From the NCBI GenBank assembly GCA_028335825.1, contig JAIOKI010000027.1:1-64000 (forward strand): a DNA stretch of 64,000 nt. Reading direction: 5' to 3'. The notes below the pieces were generated by a model that saw only the letters and a program-made list of their open reading frames with translations, made no database searches and was not told the origin of the DNA. A program made the position numbers and the translations under genes. This document shows, piece after piece, positions 1 through 12,600 of the stretch. How positions within the stretch are numbered: position 1 is the first letter of the stretch; the number at the start of each line of letters is the position of its first letter. The stretch is from Nosema muscidifuracis. Its lineage: Eukaryota; Microsporidia; Nosematidae.

Positions 1-3000
1 CTACCTACCTACCTACCTACCTACCTACCTACCTACCTACCTACCTAACCTACCTAACCTACCTACCTAACCTACCTACCTACCTACCTACCTAACCTAC
101 CTAACCTACCTAACCTACCTAACCTACCTACCTAACTACCTAACCTACCTAACCTACCTACCTACCACCTACCTACCTACCTAACCTACCTAACCTACCT
201 AACCTACCTAACTACCTAACCTACCTAACCTACCTACTAACTACCTAACCTACCTAACCTACCTAACCTACCTACCTAACCTACCTACCTACCTAACCTA
301 CCTACCTACCTAACCTACCTACCTAACCTACCTAACCTACCTAACCTACCTAACCTACCTCTACCTAACCTACCTACCTACCTACCTACCTACCTAACCT
401 ACCTACCTACCTACCTACCTAACCTACCTACCTACCTACCTAACCTACCTAACCTAACCTACCTAACCTACCTAACCTACCTACCTAACCTACCCTAACC
501 TACCTACCTAACCTACCTAACCTACCTAACCTACCTAACCTACCTAACCTACCTAACCTACCTAACCTACCTACCTACCTACCCTACCTACCTACCTACC
601 TACCTACCTACCTACCTACCTACCTACCTAACCTACCTAACCTACCTACCTAACCTACCTAACCTACCTAACCTACCTACCTACCTACCTACCTAACCTA
701 CCTACCTACCTACCTACCTACCTACCTAACCTACCTACCTACCTAACCTACCTAACCTACCTAACCTACCTACCCTACCTAACCTACCTACCTACCTAAC
801 CTACCTACCTACCTAACCTACCTACCTAACCTACCTACCTACCTACCTACCTACCTAACCTACCTAACCTACCTACCTACCTAACCTACCTAACCTACCT
901 ACCTACCTACCTACCTACCTACCTACCTAACCTACCTAACCTACCTACCTACCTAACCTACCTACCTACCTACCTACCTAACCTACCTAACCTACCTAAC
1001 CTACCTACCTAACCTACCTAACCTACCTACCTACCTACCTACCTACCTACCTACCTAACCTACCTACCTACCTAACCTACCTACCTACCTACCTACCTAC
1101 CTAACCTACCTAACCTACCTACCCTACCTAACCTACCTACCTACCTACCTACCTAACCTACCTACCTACCTACCTACCTACCTACCTACCTACCTACCTA
1201 ACCTACCTACCTACCTACCTACCTAACCTACCTACCTAACCTACCTACCTACCTACCTAACCTACCTACCTACCTACCTACCTACCTACCTACCTACCTA
1301 CCTACCTACCTACCTACCTACCTAACCTACCTACCTACCTACCTACCTACCTAACCTACCTACCTACCTACCTACCCTACCTACCTACCTACCTACCTAC
1401 CTACCTACCTAACCTACCTACCTACCTACCTACCTACCTACCTACCTACCTACCTACCTAACCTACCTACCTACCTACCTAACCTACCTACCTACCTACC
1501 TACCTACCTACCTAACCTACCTAACCTACCTACTACCTACCTAACCTACCTACCTACCTACCTACCTAACCTACCTAACCTACCTAACCTACCTACCTAC
1601 CTACCTAACCTACCTAACCTACCTACCTACCTAACCTACCTAACCTACCTACCTACCTACCTACCTAACCTACCTACCTAACCTACCTACCTAACCTACC
1701 TACCTAACCTACCTACCTACCTAACCTACCTAACTACCTACCTAACCTACCTACCTACCTAACCTACCTAACCTACCTACCTACTAACCTACCTACCTAC
1801 CTACCTAACCTACCTACCTACCTAACCTACCTACCTACCTACCTACCTAACCTACCTACCTACCTAACCTACCTACCTACCTACCTACCTAACCTACCTA
1901 CCTACCTACCTACCTACCTACCTACCTAACCTACCTAACCTACCTAACCTACCTACCTACCTACCTACCTAACCTACCTAACCTACCTACCTACCTACCT
2001 ACCTACCTACCTACCTACCTACCTACCTACCTAACCTACCTACCTACCTACCTACCTACCTAACCTACCTAACCTACCTAACCTACCTACCTAACCTACC
2101 TAACCTACCTAACCTACCTACCTAACCTACCTAACCTACCTAACCTACCTAACCTACCTACCTACCTACCTACCTAACCTACCTACCTAACCTACCTACC
2201 TACCTACCTAACTACCTAACCTACCTACCTACCTACCTAACCTACCTACCTACCTACCTACCTAACCTACCTAACCTACCTACCTAACCTACCTACCTAC
2301 CTAACCTACCTAACCTACCTACCTAACCTACCTACCTACCTAACCTACCTACCTAACCTACCTACCTACCTACCTACCTACCTAACCTACCTAACCTACC
2401 TAACCTACCTAACCTACCTACCTACCTACCTACCTACCTACCTACCTACCTACCTACCTACCTACCTAACCTACCTACCTAACCTACCTAACCTACCTAC
2501 CTACCTACCTAACCTACCTAACCTACCTACCTACCTACCTACCTAACCTACCTACCTACCTACCTAACCTACCTAACCTACCTAACCTACCTACCTACCT
2601 AACCTACCTACCTACCTAACCTACCTAACCTACCTACCTAACCTACCTAACCTACCTACCTAACCTACCTACCTACCTACCTACCTACCTACCTACCTAC
2701 CTACCTACCTACCTACCTACCTAACCTACCTACCTACCTACCTACCTAACCTACCTACCTAACCTACCTACCTACCTACCTACCTACCTACCTAACCTAC
2801 CTACCTAACCTAACTACCTACCTAACCTACCTAACCTACCTACCTAACCTACCTAACCTACCTACCTAACCTACCTACCTACCTACCTACCTACCTACCT
2901 ACCTACCTACCTACCTACCTACCTACCTACCTACCTAACCTACCTACCTACCTAACCTACCTACCTACCTAACCTACCTACCTACCTAACCTACCTACCT

Positions 3001-3081
3001 ACCTACCTACCTACCTACCTACCTTACCTACCTAACCTACCTAACCTAACCTACCTACCTACCTCTACCTACCTAACCTAA
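1..3081. repeat. Telomere, mixed CCTA/CCTAA repeats
   Basis: The first 3 kb is built almost only from CCTA and CCTAA units in irregular order, with rare variants (CCCTA, CTA, CCTTA). The C-rich strand reads 5' to 3' into the chromosome, so this is a left chromosome end with a G-rich strand of mixed TAGG and TTAGG. Encephalitozoon and many insects use TTAGG; here the 4-mer is at least as common as the 5-mer, which suggests a template that allows slippage. The switch to ordinary AT-rich DNA near 3081 is abrupt. Confidence 0.97.
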
Positions 3082-3987
3082 TATTTCACAATATTTAATT
3101 ATCTAGAAAATAAAATATTTTTAGATGACGTGTCTTCTCAGAACAATTATAGATATTTCTAAGAAAAAATTACAAAATATAATTTTTAAATTTAGACATA
3201 ATAAATATTTATTTCGATTATTATTCAATTTTTTTTATACAGAAGAAGATGAGTAAATGACATTAAATATATTGATGTCAAATGATAATTCTGTCAGGAA
3301 GAAATATATATAAGAAATAAATAAAAAATATATTTAATATAATATTAGATATTTTATTTAATTAATAATAATATAAATCTGGATTAATTTGGTGAACTTT
3401 TAAACATCATCTCGAAATGTATAACTTCTTTTTTCTATTTTATTTTTACCAATTTAATATACGTGATTAAATTATCCATCTGGAATTATTTATGACTTTT
3501 AAATATCTTAGAAATAAATACAATTTCGTCTTTTCTTGATCAGACCACACTAAAAATATGATTGAAAGAGCAAGAGAATATACAGCCTAATTTTAACAAT
3601 ATTGAAGTGTTTATATTTATTTAAATTCAAGTATTTTTTTATAAATTTTCAATTTTGTACTATGTAGTAATTAATATAATATCAAAATAATATATTGAAG
3701 TATATAATTTACACACTTTTTCACAGTCCTAATGCAAGTAATACTTCAATGCATAGGGTTTGATATTCTGCTGTTGACTTTGATTAAGGTACCAATACTT
3801 AGATGATGCTATTTTTTGAGTTCTGTAATATGTTTTTTGTGATATTTTTTTTCTTACGTTATAATTTACGTTTCACAAGGAAAAACTAATTATCAGTGTT
3901 TTTAGACTATTAAAATCTGTCAAATTATCAAATTTTTTTATTTGATTTGAGACATGAATTTTTTTATATAAAATCATGTAATTAATT
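3082..3987. other. Telomere-proximal AT-rich spacer
   Basis: No credible gene. It begins with a block (about 3092-3150) whose relative occurs at about 42,079-42,145. The rest is AT-rich with stops in all frames. Confidence 0.7.
3092..3150. repeat. Subtelomeric block with GATGACGTGT core
   Basis: The segment runs from an AATTATCTAG-like start, through AAAATATTT, to TTTAGATGACGTGTCTTC followed by CAG. The same order and nearly the same core are found near 42,079-42,145, and a shorter version near 57,665-57,690. The GACGTG core stands out in DNA that is otherwise almost only A and T. Confidence 0.5.
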
Positions 3988-4341
3988 TTAAAATAATTTA
4001 TTGAAAGAAATCCATAATTCCTGATTCAAATTATAAAAATAATATTCTAATATTACACCCACAGTAGGTAGTAGGAGTACAAGAACTAATAGTATGTAAA
4101 AGATATAGCATATTACTCTGGGAGTATCACGACCTTCATAAACAAACAATATAATCCTAGCAAATATTAAAAAAATAAACGAAATAAAAAAACACAAAAT
4201 AACTGTAAAATGATCAAGCAAGATATTTTGATCAAGTTCTGATACATGCTTTATAGTGATATAAGGATCTAAAATGTTTTCAGATAAGTTATATTTTGCA
4301 TGCAATGTATTTTCATATTCTTGTTCTGACGTTCTGTTTGT
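3988..4341 (-). pseudogene. Two-helix membrane protein, start codon missing
   Basis: An open minus-strand frame encodes about 117 residues with two strong hydrophobic segments separated by a short charged loop (YEGRDTPR), so a small two-span membrane protein is expected. The frame has no ATG at all: the nearest candidate is a TTG at 4303-4305, and an upstream stop lies at 4342-4344. No CC/CCC motif is visible. Either the N-terminus was lost, making this a remnant, or an unannotated upstream exon exists. The layout (hydrophilic N-half, two helices) resembles the gene at 60,851-61,207, but no sequence identity is claimed. Family not recognised. Confidence 0.4.
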
Positions 4342-5217
4342 TCAGTATGCTTTATTTAGTATGTTAAGTAGTACAAGAAATGATATCATAGGGTATGATT
4401 AAAAATTTATTTTAGAAAATAACATAAAATTTATATAAATGAAACTAATTATATAATAATCATAATCACTAACTTTTATCTATTATTTATAATTTATTTA
4501 TTCTTACATATTTTATTATTTCAATATTCACAACAGAGTAATATAAGACCAATATTAAATAAATTATCTGTCTGTCAATGCTAATTTAATATTTGTGATT
4601 ATTTAAAATATCCATACGTCAAATCATAACAAAATTCTTCATGAATGAAAAAATAATTATATAAGTAATCTTTGTGTTTAGTATTTTAATTTAACTAATT
4701 TTCAATCTAAATGCTATCGATGTCTTTTTCTTCCTAGTCAAGAGAAATTTTTTATAAAGTATTAATAAGATTCTGGAATGAATATATATTTCGATTTAAA
4801 TGGTTTATCAATTGATACAATATTTTATTTGTTCAGTATTCTATGTAAGATATAACTTAATTTTTCAAAAGATTTTATGATCTTGTCATATTTAATTCTA
4901 CAGAAGAAACATTTAAACCTTCACATCTTGTAATATTTATCATATCAATTTATAAGAAATTTGTAAATTTATCGTCAAGAAGTTTTTCTACGTCAAAGTT
5001 TTTAATTAGAACTAGTCAATATACATTCTTTAAAATTTCTATATAAAATATTTTATATTTATTTTATATGTTTACTATAATAGAGTTTAACATCTAGTTA
5101 AGTATTCTGAAAATAATTAAACGTTAAAATTAGAAAGAAATCAAGTAAAATTTTGGTCTACAACATTAATAATATTTCATTCAAATTTTACTTTAAGTGT
5201 AAATTACATTATTCAAA
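4342..5217. other. AT-rich spacer
   Basis: No supported gene or RNA seen. Runs of A and T only. Confidence 0.6.
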
Positions 5218-5616
5218 TCAAAATTTATTCGTTAGTGAGTTTATATTTTTATCTCCACCCTTTATTAAAACACTATTTGGTGTCGTTTTATAGTAGAACA
5301 TAGCATCTTTACATTTACGTGATAGAGGACAGGGATGTGATTCTATTAAAGCTTTTATATTAAAACCTGTTGGCAAATCTTTTAAGGTGATTTTTTTAAA
5401 TTCTACTTATAATTCTTCAATAATTTTAGTATATTGTGTATATTTATAATCAATTAATAATATAGGAGCATTTTTAAATCCTTCTTTATTCATTCCTTCA
5501 ATATAAAAATCGGTGATATCTTTTAATAAAATAGAATCAGATTTTAAAATTGTATTTTTTGTCTTTTTAAGATCAGCAGTAAATATAGTTGTAAATAAAA
5601 TACAAATGATATTCAT
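5218..5616 (-). pseudogene. Small secreted protein gene with one in-frame stop
   Basis: It starts with a signal peptide-like stretch (MNIICILFTTIFTADL) and reads 69 codons to a TAA at 5407-5409. The same frame then continues for 59 codons to a second stop at 5218-5220. The second half looks like real protein: ITLKDLPTGFNIKALIESH, then a CPLSRKC motif and KDAMFYYKTT. A product of about 128 residues secreted from the parasite cell is inferred. The CC motif directly before the ATG supports this start. A decayed relative lies at about 24,400-24,717 with homologous flanking DNA. Function unknown. The single stop may be a true null, a read-through site or a base error. Confidence 0.6.
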
Positions 5617-5633
5617 TAAGGTTAAAAAAATTT
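5617..5633 (-). promoter_or_regulatory. CC-type start-proximal promoter motif
   Basis: On the minus strand an A/T run is followed by AACCTTA immediately before the ATG, the same pattern as at the genes starting at 9459, 15,907 and 51,827. Nosema genes are known to carry such CCC-like motifs just upstream of the start. Confidence 0.6.
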
Positions 5634-7716
5634 ATTATTTAACATAAAACAAATTAAATTTGACATAATCATAATTCAAATAAATAATTTTAATTTTCTT
5701 AGATTTTATTATATATTATTTCATTTTGTGTTTATCTAAATTAAATTATCTTTTAATTAATTTTTTAAACTTGATATTTTTTTGTATGATAGTATATATA
5801 ATAATGTTTGCAAAGACATATATTTAAATTATTAATTTAAACTCAGTGTTTTTACATAAACATATAATTTAATTTTTTTTATTGAATCAAAGATCTGATT
5901 AATTGATTTATATCCATATCTATAAAAGTAATTATTGTAAAAAATATCTTAATTTAAAATCTTTAGTATTTAATTAAATTCAAAATCATTATTAGTTTCT
6001 AAATATATTTCATACACATTTAGTCTTTTTATAGTGCTAAATAATTTATTTAAATTTTTAATTTATTTTTAAATCAAACATTAAATTTTTCATGTGTAAA
6101 TAACAAATATTTCTCAATAATCTACAATATATTAAATTTATTATTAATTTACTTCTTATGCTCATTGTGATATAATTTTGACCCCTAGTTATTAATAATG
6201 TATTTTTATAATCAAAGTAAATTATGATAATTATTACAATGCTATTTTATAAGATTAATATAATCTCTTGTTTTAATACAATCAATGAATATAGAATTTA
6301 TAAATATAAATTATTAACTATTTACAATATAATTCATGTGAGTTGTAAAAATAGACGAGATATGATACATTGATTTTTAAGTAAGAAATTAAACGTATCA
6401 TTATAAAATATATATTTTCATTTCTCTTTAATATTAACAGTCTAAAGATCATTGTAAATTTATAATCATCTTTCTAATCAATATATTTTATTTTTCTAAA
6501 AGAAAACATGTGTGTATTTATATCTCTTAATTTCTTCTCTAGAATGATATTCATATATTTATTAATTCTAATTATTTTCTAGATATTATAATATATTAAC
6601 AATGTTTAGAACAAATCATCAATACAATTCTTATAATATGACAAACATCTCAATTAACACTATGTAAAAGTTTTAATAAAATATAATTTCATAAGAATGT
6701 TTTACAATACAGATATTTAAAAAAAAACAATTTAACAAATATGATAAATTTTTATATGATTGTCATAAGTCTATGGATATTATCATGTTAATAATGAAAA
6801 ATTGAATTATCTAAATAATCAATTAATCACATTAACAAATGCTAGTAAAATAAATGTAAAATGTAGTACTTAATACTTCTTATTATTTTTATCTATAAAT
6901 GATATAAATAGTTTATTTTTTATATTGTTTAGGGGTATATCAATACATCGAAAATATTTCACTGATGAGAAATAAATAATTTTTTTGCAATAGATACGAA
7001 AATATATATTTTCTCATTTTTAACATCAAAATAGATTTAAAAACATAAAGCAATAATATATCATTGATTTTTCTATGATATTAATAATTCACATACATTA
7101 AATCTATACAAAAATTCTGTTGTTATGATGTTCAATATTAGTATTTATTTTTTTACTAAATACACTTAACTTATAAAAGTCTAACACTGATTAATAATTC
7201 TATGTTTACGACAAAGTGATATTAAAAAAGATACAATCATTACATATTTTATAATATATTAAAATTATCTGATAACAAAATATGAGTTATTATTATCTCA
7301 TAAATGTTTTAATGACTTTCATAAATTATACTAAATCACGATGAAATTGAATGTATAGGAAATATAAAATCGATTATCAATGTGGTATATATGATATTGT
7401 TTTTTTATGGTTCGATAACGAATATTTTAATTTTTCTTTGATTTTTAAAAACTTCAAGATATAAATTAATACATACTGATATGAATAACAAATTATTAAT
7501 AATGTTTTAATAAAACTTTTTGCTATTTATGAAGATTTCGTCAATATATTATGTAAAGTTTATGATTTAAGAGATTTATGTATGAACTAACCTTAGTGTA
7601 TAGAATTTAATATGAAGAAAGTATAAAAAGAAATTCAAATCATATTGAAAATTACTACAAGTTTATTGATTCTGAAATTATGAACAATAGTCTATCAGCA
7701 GTATATATTTTATTCT
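5634..7716. other. AT-rich spacer; first part duplicated near 24.7-25 kb
   Basis: No gene seen. The first roughly 200 bases line up with 24,736-24,930: the same A-run, ATTATTT, TCTAAATTAAAT and GTATATA landmarks occur in the same order. The duplicated unit therefore includes DNA upstream of the small secreted gene. Confidence 0.5.
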
Positions 7717-7872
7717 ATGATATTTCTGTCAATAATCTCAGCTTTATTATTTATTATTTTACTAATTTTAGGATTACAAGATAATATAAAGAATAATATT
7801 TTTATTAGACCTACTACTCTAATGATACGTTCTAAATTTTTTGTATCGAATAAAAAAATTAATATCATGTGA
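7717..7872 (+). CDS. Possible 51-residue membrane peptide
   Basis: A short ATG-started frame begins with one strong hydrophobic helix (about residues 2-20) followed by a polar tail with several basic residues. No CC motif is visible at the start and no family is recognised. In DNA this AT-rich such a frame can arise by chance, or it may be the tail of a decayed membrane gene. Confidence 0.2.
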   Translation: MIFLSIISALLFIILLILGLQDNIKNNIFIRPTTLMIRSKFFVSNKKINIM

Positions 7873-8772
7873 ATTATTATGTCCAAATTATTTTTATAAA
7901 TCTTTATTTTTCATCCCTACAAGATTCTGTCGTATTTATCAATAATATTATTTATGTAAAAATAAATGTCTTTATAAAAGGTCACCATCTTCGACTTTTA
8001 AATGTTTTATCATATTTATCAAGTTATATAATTTATTGATGTGTTTCATTTCTTCAATTTCATAAAATCCATTATTTATACTTAGTCTTTATATTCATAA
8101 TCATTTTATATACTTACTATTTCAATACTTATAGCTTGTAAATTTTATGGTCTTATGAATTGAATCCGATAAAAGATATTTTATGACTATTTTATAGTCT
8201 TTCAAGATACAATCTTTCTATATGGAATAACGATTTTAAAAAAAAAAGATACAATATATTAGTTACATTTTTATTCCTTGTATTTATTTTTTTCTATGAT
8301 ATATAAATCTCAATATTATGTATAAATAAACTTTTATCCTTTTTGCATTGGTTCTTCTTTTTATTGTATATTTCTCTTTGAATTCTCAGTAAAGTCATTT
8401 TAAAAATTATATATAGACATTAAATTAAGAAACTACTTTCAGTTATCTTATATAATATTATTAATACAAAGTAATTGTTTCTAAAAATTAATTATAATAT
8501 ATAAATTTCTAGTAAGATTAAATTTATAAACTTAATATGTGTAAAAATATACCTTTGTTGATATTCTTATTATTACTGTAATATTTAAAAGATTATTGAA
8601 TTAATGATGGTCTATTTATTCTTATGGAAATTAATAAAGTAAAAATTAATGCAATATAAATTTTATAAGTATATTTAATAAAGTAAAATAAATGAATAAT
8701 AGCTAATAAAATTTATTAGTTAACATATAATATTTTCTTAAATTTATCTTCTAAAATTGTAAATAGACAAAA
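7873..8772. other. AT-rich spacer
   Basis: Nothing recognisable on either strand. Confidence 0.6.
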
Positions 8773-9459
8773 TTATGAAATCTCATCATTTATAATTTTA
8801 AAATTATTAGATATTTCATAGTTAACATCATAAAAATTTTCAATATTCATGTTATTAAAATCTTCAAAACTACTTCTGGAATATTTATCTTTACGTATTT
8901 TTTCAAGCAAATATATTAAAGCTTTCTTAAAAACAGACATATATTCTTTTCTATCTGTGCCATCATACCTATATGATTTTAATAGAACGTGTAAGATAGA
9001 TTTTTCATTAGTAAAATTGAAATTTCCACAGATATCTCCATAAGTATCAAAAGGTTTACATTTATCCAAAATCTCTTTTTTTTTATTATCAGTAGATCGA
9101 ATAATAATGTTTAGTTTGCTAGCTAACTCAATCAGATGTTTTCTACTTGGATCAAACAATTTGCTATTAAAAAATAATGCAGAAAACATAATACATCCAT
9201 TAGATTTAATATAATATTCTCTCTGTATACCAGAATATTTAAATCTTTCTGATAGATATAACATATTATCTTCAAATAATTCTTGGGTATTCAGTTCGAT
9301 TTCTTCTACTAAACTAACTCCATCAAATAAATCAAACCTATAAAAGCCAAAAGTATCTAAGATAATATCATCAGTGTTATCTAAAAATTTTCCAAATATA
9401 TCAAATTCCATCCAATTATCTTTAATTGATAAAACACTTGCAAAAAAAATAAAATTCAT
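8773..9459 (-). CDS. Secreted protein of unknown family
   Basis: An intact 228-residue frame. The N-terminus (MNFIFFASVLSIKD) is a short signal peptide-like hydrophobic stretch, and no later membrane helix is seen, so a secreted soluble protein is inferred. The body is rich in Asp, Lys, Asn and Phe, with three cysteines in the middle (NGC, DKC, DICGN) that could form disulfides. The C-terminal third is charged and probably helical. The start is supported by an ACC motif right before the ATG. Signal-peptide proteins near chromosome ends are typical of microsporidian host-interaction families, but this family is not recognised and no function is proposed. Confidence 0.8.
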   Translation of the reverse strand: MNFIFFASVLSIKDNWMEFDIFGKFLDNTDDIILDTFGFYRFDLFDGVSLVEEIELNTQELFEDNMLYLSERFKYSGIQREYYIKSNGCIMFSALFFNSKLFDPSRKHLIELASKLNIIIRSTDNKKKEILDKCKPFDTYGDICGNFNFTNEKSILHVLLKSYRYDGTDRKEYMSVFKKALIYLLEKIRKDKYSRSSFEDFNNMNIENFYDVNYEISNNFKIINDEIS

Positions 9460-9473
9460 AAGGTAAAAAATTT
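9460..9473 (-). promoter_or_regulatory. ACC start-proximal motif
   Basis: Minus strand AAATTTTTTACCTT sits directly against the ATG at 9459. AAATTT and ACC elements are both described near microsporidian starts. Confidence 0.6.
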
Positions 9474-9570
9474 AAAATCTTTAGGTAATGAATTAAAAAT
9501 AAACAAAATTTAATGTCTAATGTAATAAATTTAATAATATAAAATTTATCTTTATATAGTAAATTAAATT

Positions 9571-9693
9571 TTATATTTGAGTAATATATTAAATAATATA
9601 ATATTTAATTTATTTATGTGATTCTAATTAATAAAATTTATTATATTTGAGTAATATATTAAATAATATAATATTTAATTTATTTATGTGATT
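9571..9693. repeat. 53-bp direct duplication
   Basis: A 53-base unit beginning TTATATTTGAGTAATATATT occurs twice without a mismatch, at 9571-9623 and 9641-9693 (70-base period). Perfect identity in freely drifting AT-rich DNA means the duplication is recent. It lies upstream of the secreted gene. Confidence 0.85.
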
Positions 9694-12600
9694 TCATTAT
9701 GAAAAAAGAAATTGATTTTCTATTTAAATAAACTTTTTTATACACTCTTCTATTTAGTATGAAATATGTAAAGATCAAAGTATTATTAATATAGGATAGT
9801 TACAATTAGATATTTCTAAGTCAATAATACAAATGTGTAATTTATAATATTTTCTTAAGTAATTTTAATTTTAACTAAAAGATTTTTTATTCTCAATAAG
9901 TCTATTATAATATTAAAGATATATATTATATTTGTAAATAGACTTATTGTTTTATTTTCTTAAAATTTTACATTTCGACTTTTTTTTATTTGATATCCTA
10001 ATATATTATATGAATCTTTTCATAATTACTAATAAAATATAGAATATATGAGATTATTTTAATTTTTTTACATAAGAATTATAATAATATCCAAAATTAT
10101 ATTTTCATAATACTTCTAAATTATTCTTTGAAGATTATATTTATTCATATGTTAAAATATGAAACTATATTGACAATAATAATTCCAAGATTTATTACTG
10201 AAGCTTATTTAATATACATGATGCAATCTTTCGGGTCAATAATATCATAATATAAATAAAAGATAATGATATCATTATATTTTAACATGCTTGAAAATAG
10301 AATATTCAGATGTGAGATTTTAAAACCAGATAAAATAAATGATACACTTAAAAACCTTCATCTAGTCTGTGAAAAAGTTCAACTGACAGATACTGTAATT
10401 TGACATTTTATTCATTCTTCATATTTTCTATATTTCACTCTTTTATGTTTATCATCAATCAAATTAATTTATGATAATTTAGATCATGTCATGACCAAGA
10501 ATATATTTTATATATAAAATACTGACCATTTCAAGAATTTTATTCATCCCTTCTTAAGATACTAAAGGCTTTTCTATAATTAATCATAATTCTAGACTAA
10601 TTGATATTGAATATCATATACTAATGAGAATAAGTTCTAAATTATATCTAATAATAACCTATTATTTATGAATATAATAATTTCACTTATATAATATTCA
10701 AGTATATACTAATTTTTTATTGGTCATTTGAATAGAAAAGATCTCATCAAAAATTAAGTAAATATGATAAGGAAAAAGAATATAAAGACTTTAATTAATT
10801 AATTTTATCTGGTAAATTAAATATAAATAACGAAGCATAAGATATTATAAAAAATTATTTTAATCAAGAATTTCAAAATAATTATACTTTTTTAGATTTA
10901 TTATTATAGTGTTTATCTTTTGGGATTCATCTTGATAAGTTATATAATGTTAGTTGAGGTTTGTTATAATAATAAAATTAATTTAATTTATACTTATACA
11001 GAAGTTTTATTGACTAATTCATATTAGATAGTTTTTCAATTTAATAGTTATATCATAATTTTCTAAATATGATTTAATAAAGAAAGAACCTATTTATTCC
11101 AATTCTCAGATATATATTTATTTCTATGAATATTAATAACCTTGTAATATTTAATTTATAAACTAATATAAACAAAGTTTCTGATAATTATGAAAACTTG
11201 AATTATAATTTCTCTTTCATAGCAGTATTAAGTTTTAATATTATTTTTATATAAATAGTCTTCTCATATATATCATATATATGTAATTAATTTTATACAT
11301 ATAATATTTCAATAAGTACATATTTAAATACAATTATCTCATCCTGATCTATTATCACATCATCGACTAAAGAGAGTAATAGTTATCTCAATTAATTAGC
11401 CAATATTATAATTATAATCTTCTTAATTTTAAATATTTACATTTATAAATAACAATAATAAGATAAATTTTTTATACAAAAATAGCAATTAATAAAATTA
11501 CGGATTCTAAAATATTTTATTTTAATTATTATATTTTATGAAATAACTCTAGATATTACTGATTAAGTCATATATTTCTTGTTAAGTGTTTATAAAATTT
11601 ACTATTTAGACGTAAAATTAAACTCATATATGACCATATTAATTCTCTTGCACATGAATTATTCAAAAATAAACTAGTTAGATAAAAATATAACAGAATA
11701 TTTTTAATTAGCTTATCAATGTAATTTGAACAGATGTCATTCTAAATGTGTCTTAAGTTTATAGAAATATACCAATATAGTTGTTTATATAATACATATT
11801 TTTTTATTCTCGTCAATTATTAATTTTCTATATATATATATACCCCAGTGAGGAGACAAAAAAGTGAAGAAATTAGTATAAATAAAAAATATTTGTTTTA
11901 TATTGTATTCTAAGTATCATCAAAACTCGGAGTTTTTTCTGCTTCATAATAAATATTTAAATAATTTTCTTATTATTTATGTCTATAATCATGATATTAT
12001 TTATAAAGAGGCTGTAAATCTGTAATGAAAAAATAAAAATTATGAAAAGATACTAAAATTTATAGTATATCCTTTTAATAAACAATTTTATTTATTCTTA
12101 ATAAATGGAAACAAATCATATTCAATATAATAATTTTATCAATGAAGGGAAAAATTATATATTAAATACATAGAATAATATTCAATAATCTAAATATTTT
12201 GTTATATTTGAAAATCTCTAAGGTTCTAATGTAATGATAATTATTATTACATTGACTTATTAATACAATTGGTTTATTATATATAATTAGACTTTATATC
12301 TGAATAATATAAGAAGATATTTATAATAAATACATATCTATATCTTATTATCATTCTATTCTAATTTGACATTAAAATTTAATTAATTCACATGTCATTA
12401 GTATAATATTATTTAATAAGTTCATATTTTGTATTAAAAATAATTTTATAGTCTATAATATTAATTTATATATCTTTTATAGAATTATAGCATTTATTTT
12501 CTTACCCTCGATATAATAAGAATATTTAATGAATGTTTGAAATTCAATTTTATTTATTATATATATATATAAAAACTTTACGATTCTTGAATATTTTTAC

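Noticed and set aside
8849-9043. Plus-strand 64-codon frame
   Set aside because: Lies inside the intact secreted gene on the other strand and has composition of an antisense shadow.
10287-10403. Reading the relic frame as a PCNA-like sliding clamp
   Set aside because: Only a faint ILK...LKxL resemblance; no later clamp motif could be found downstream.
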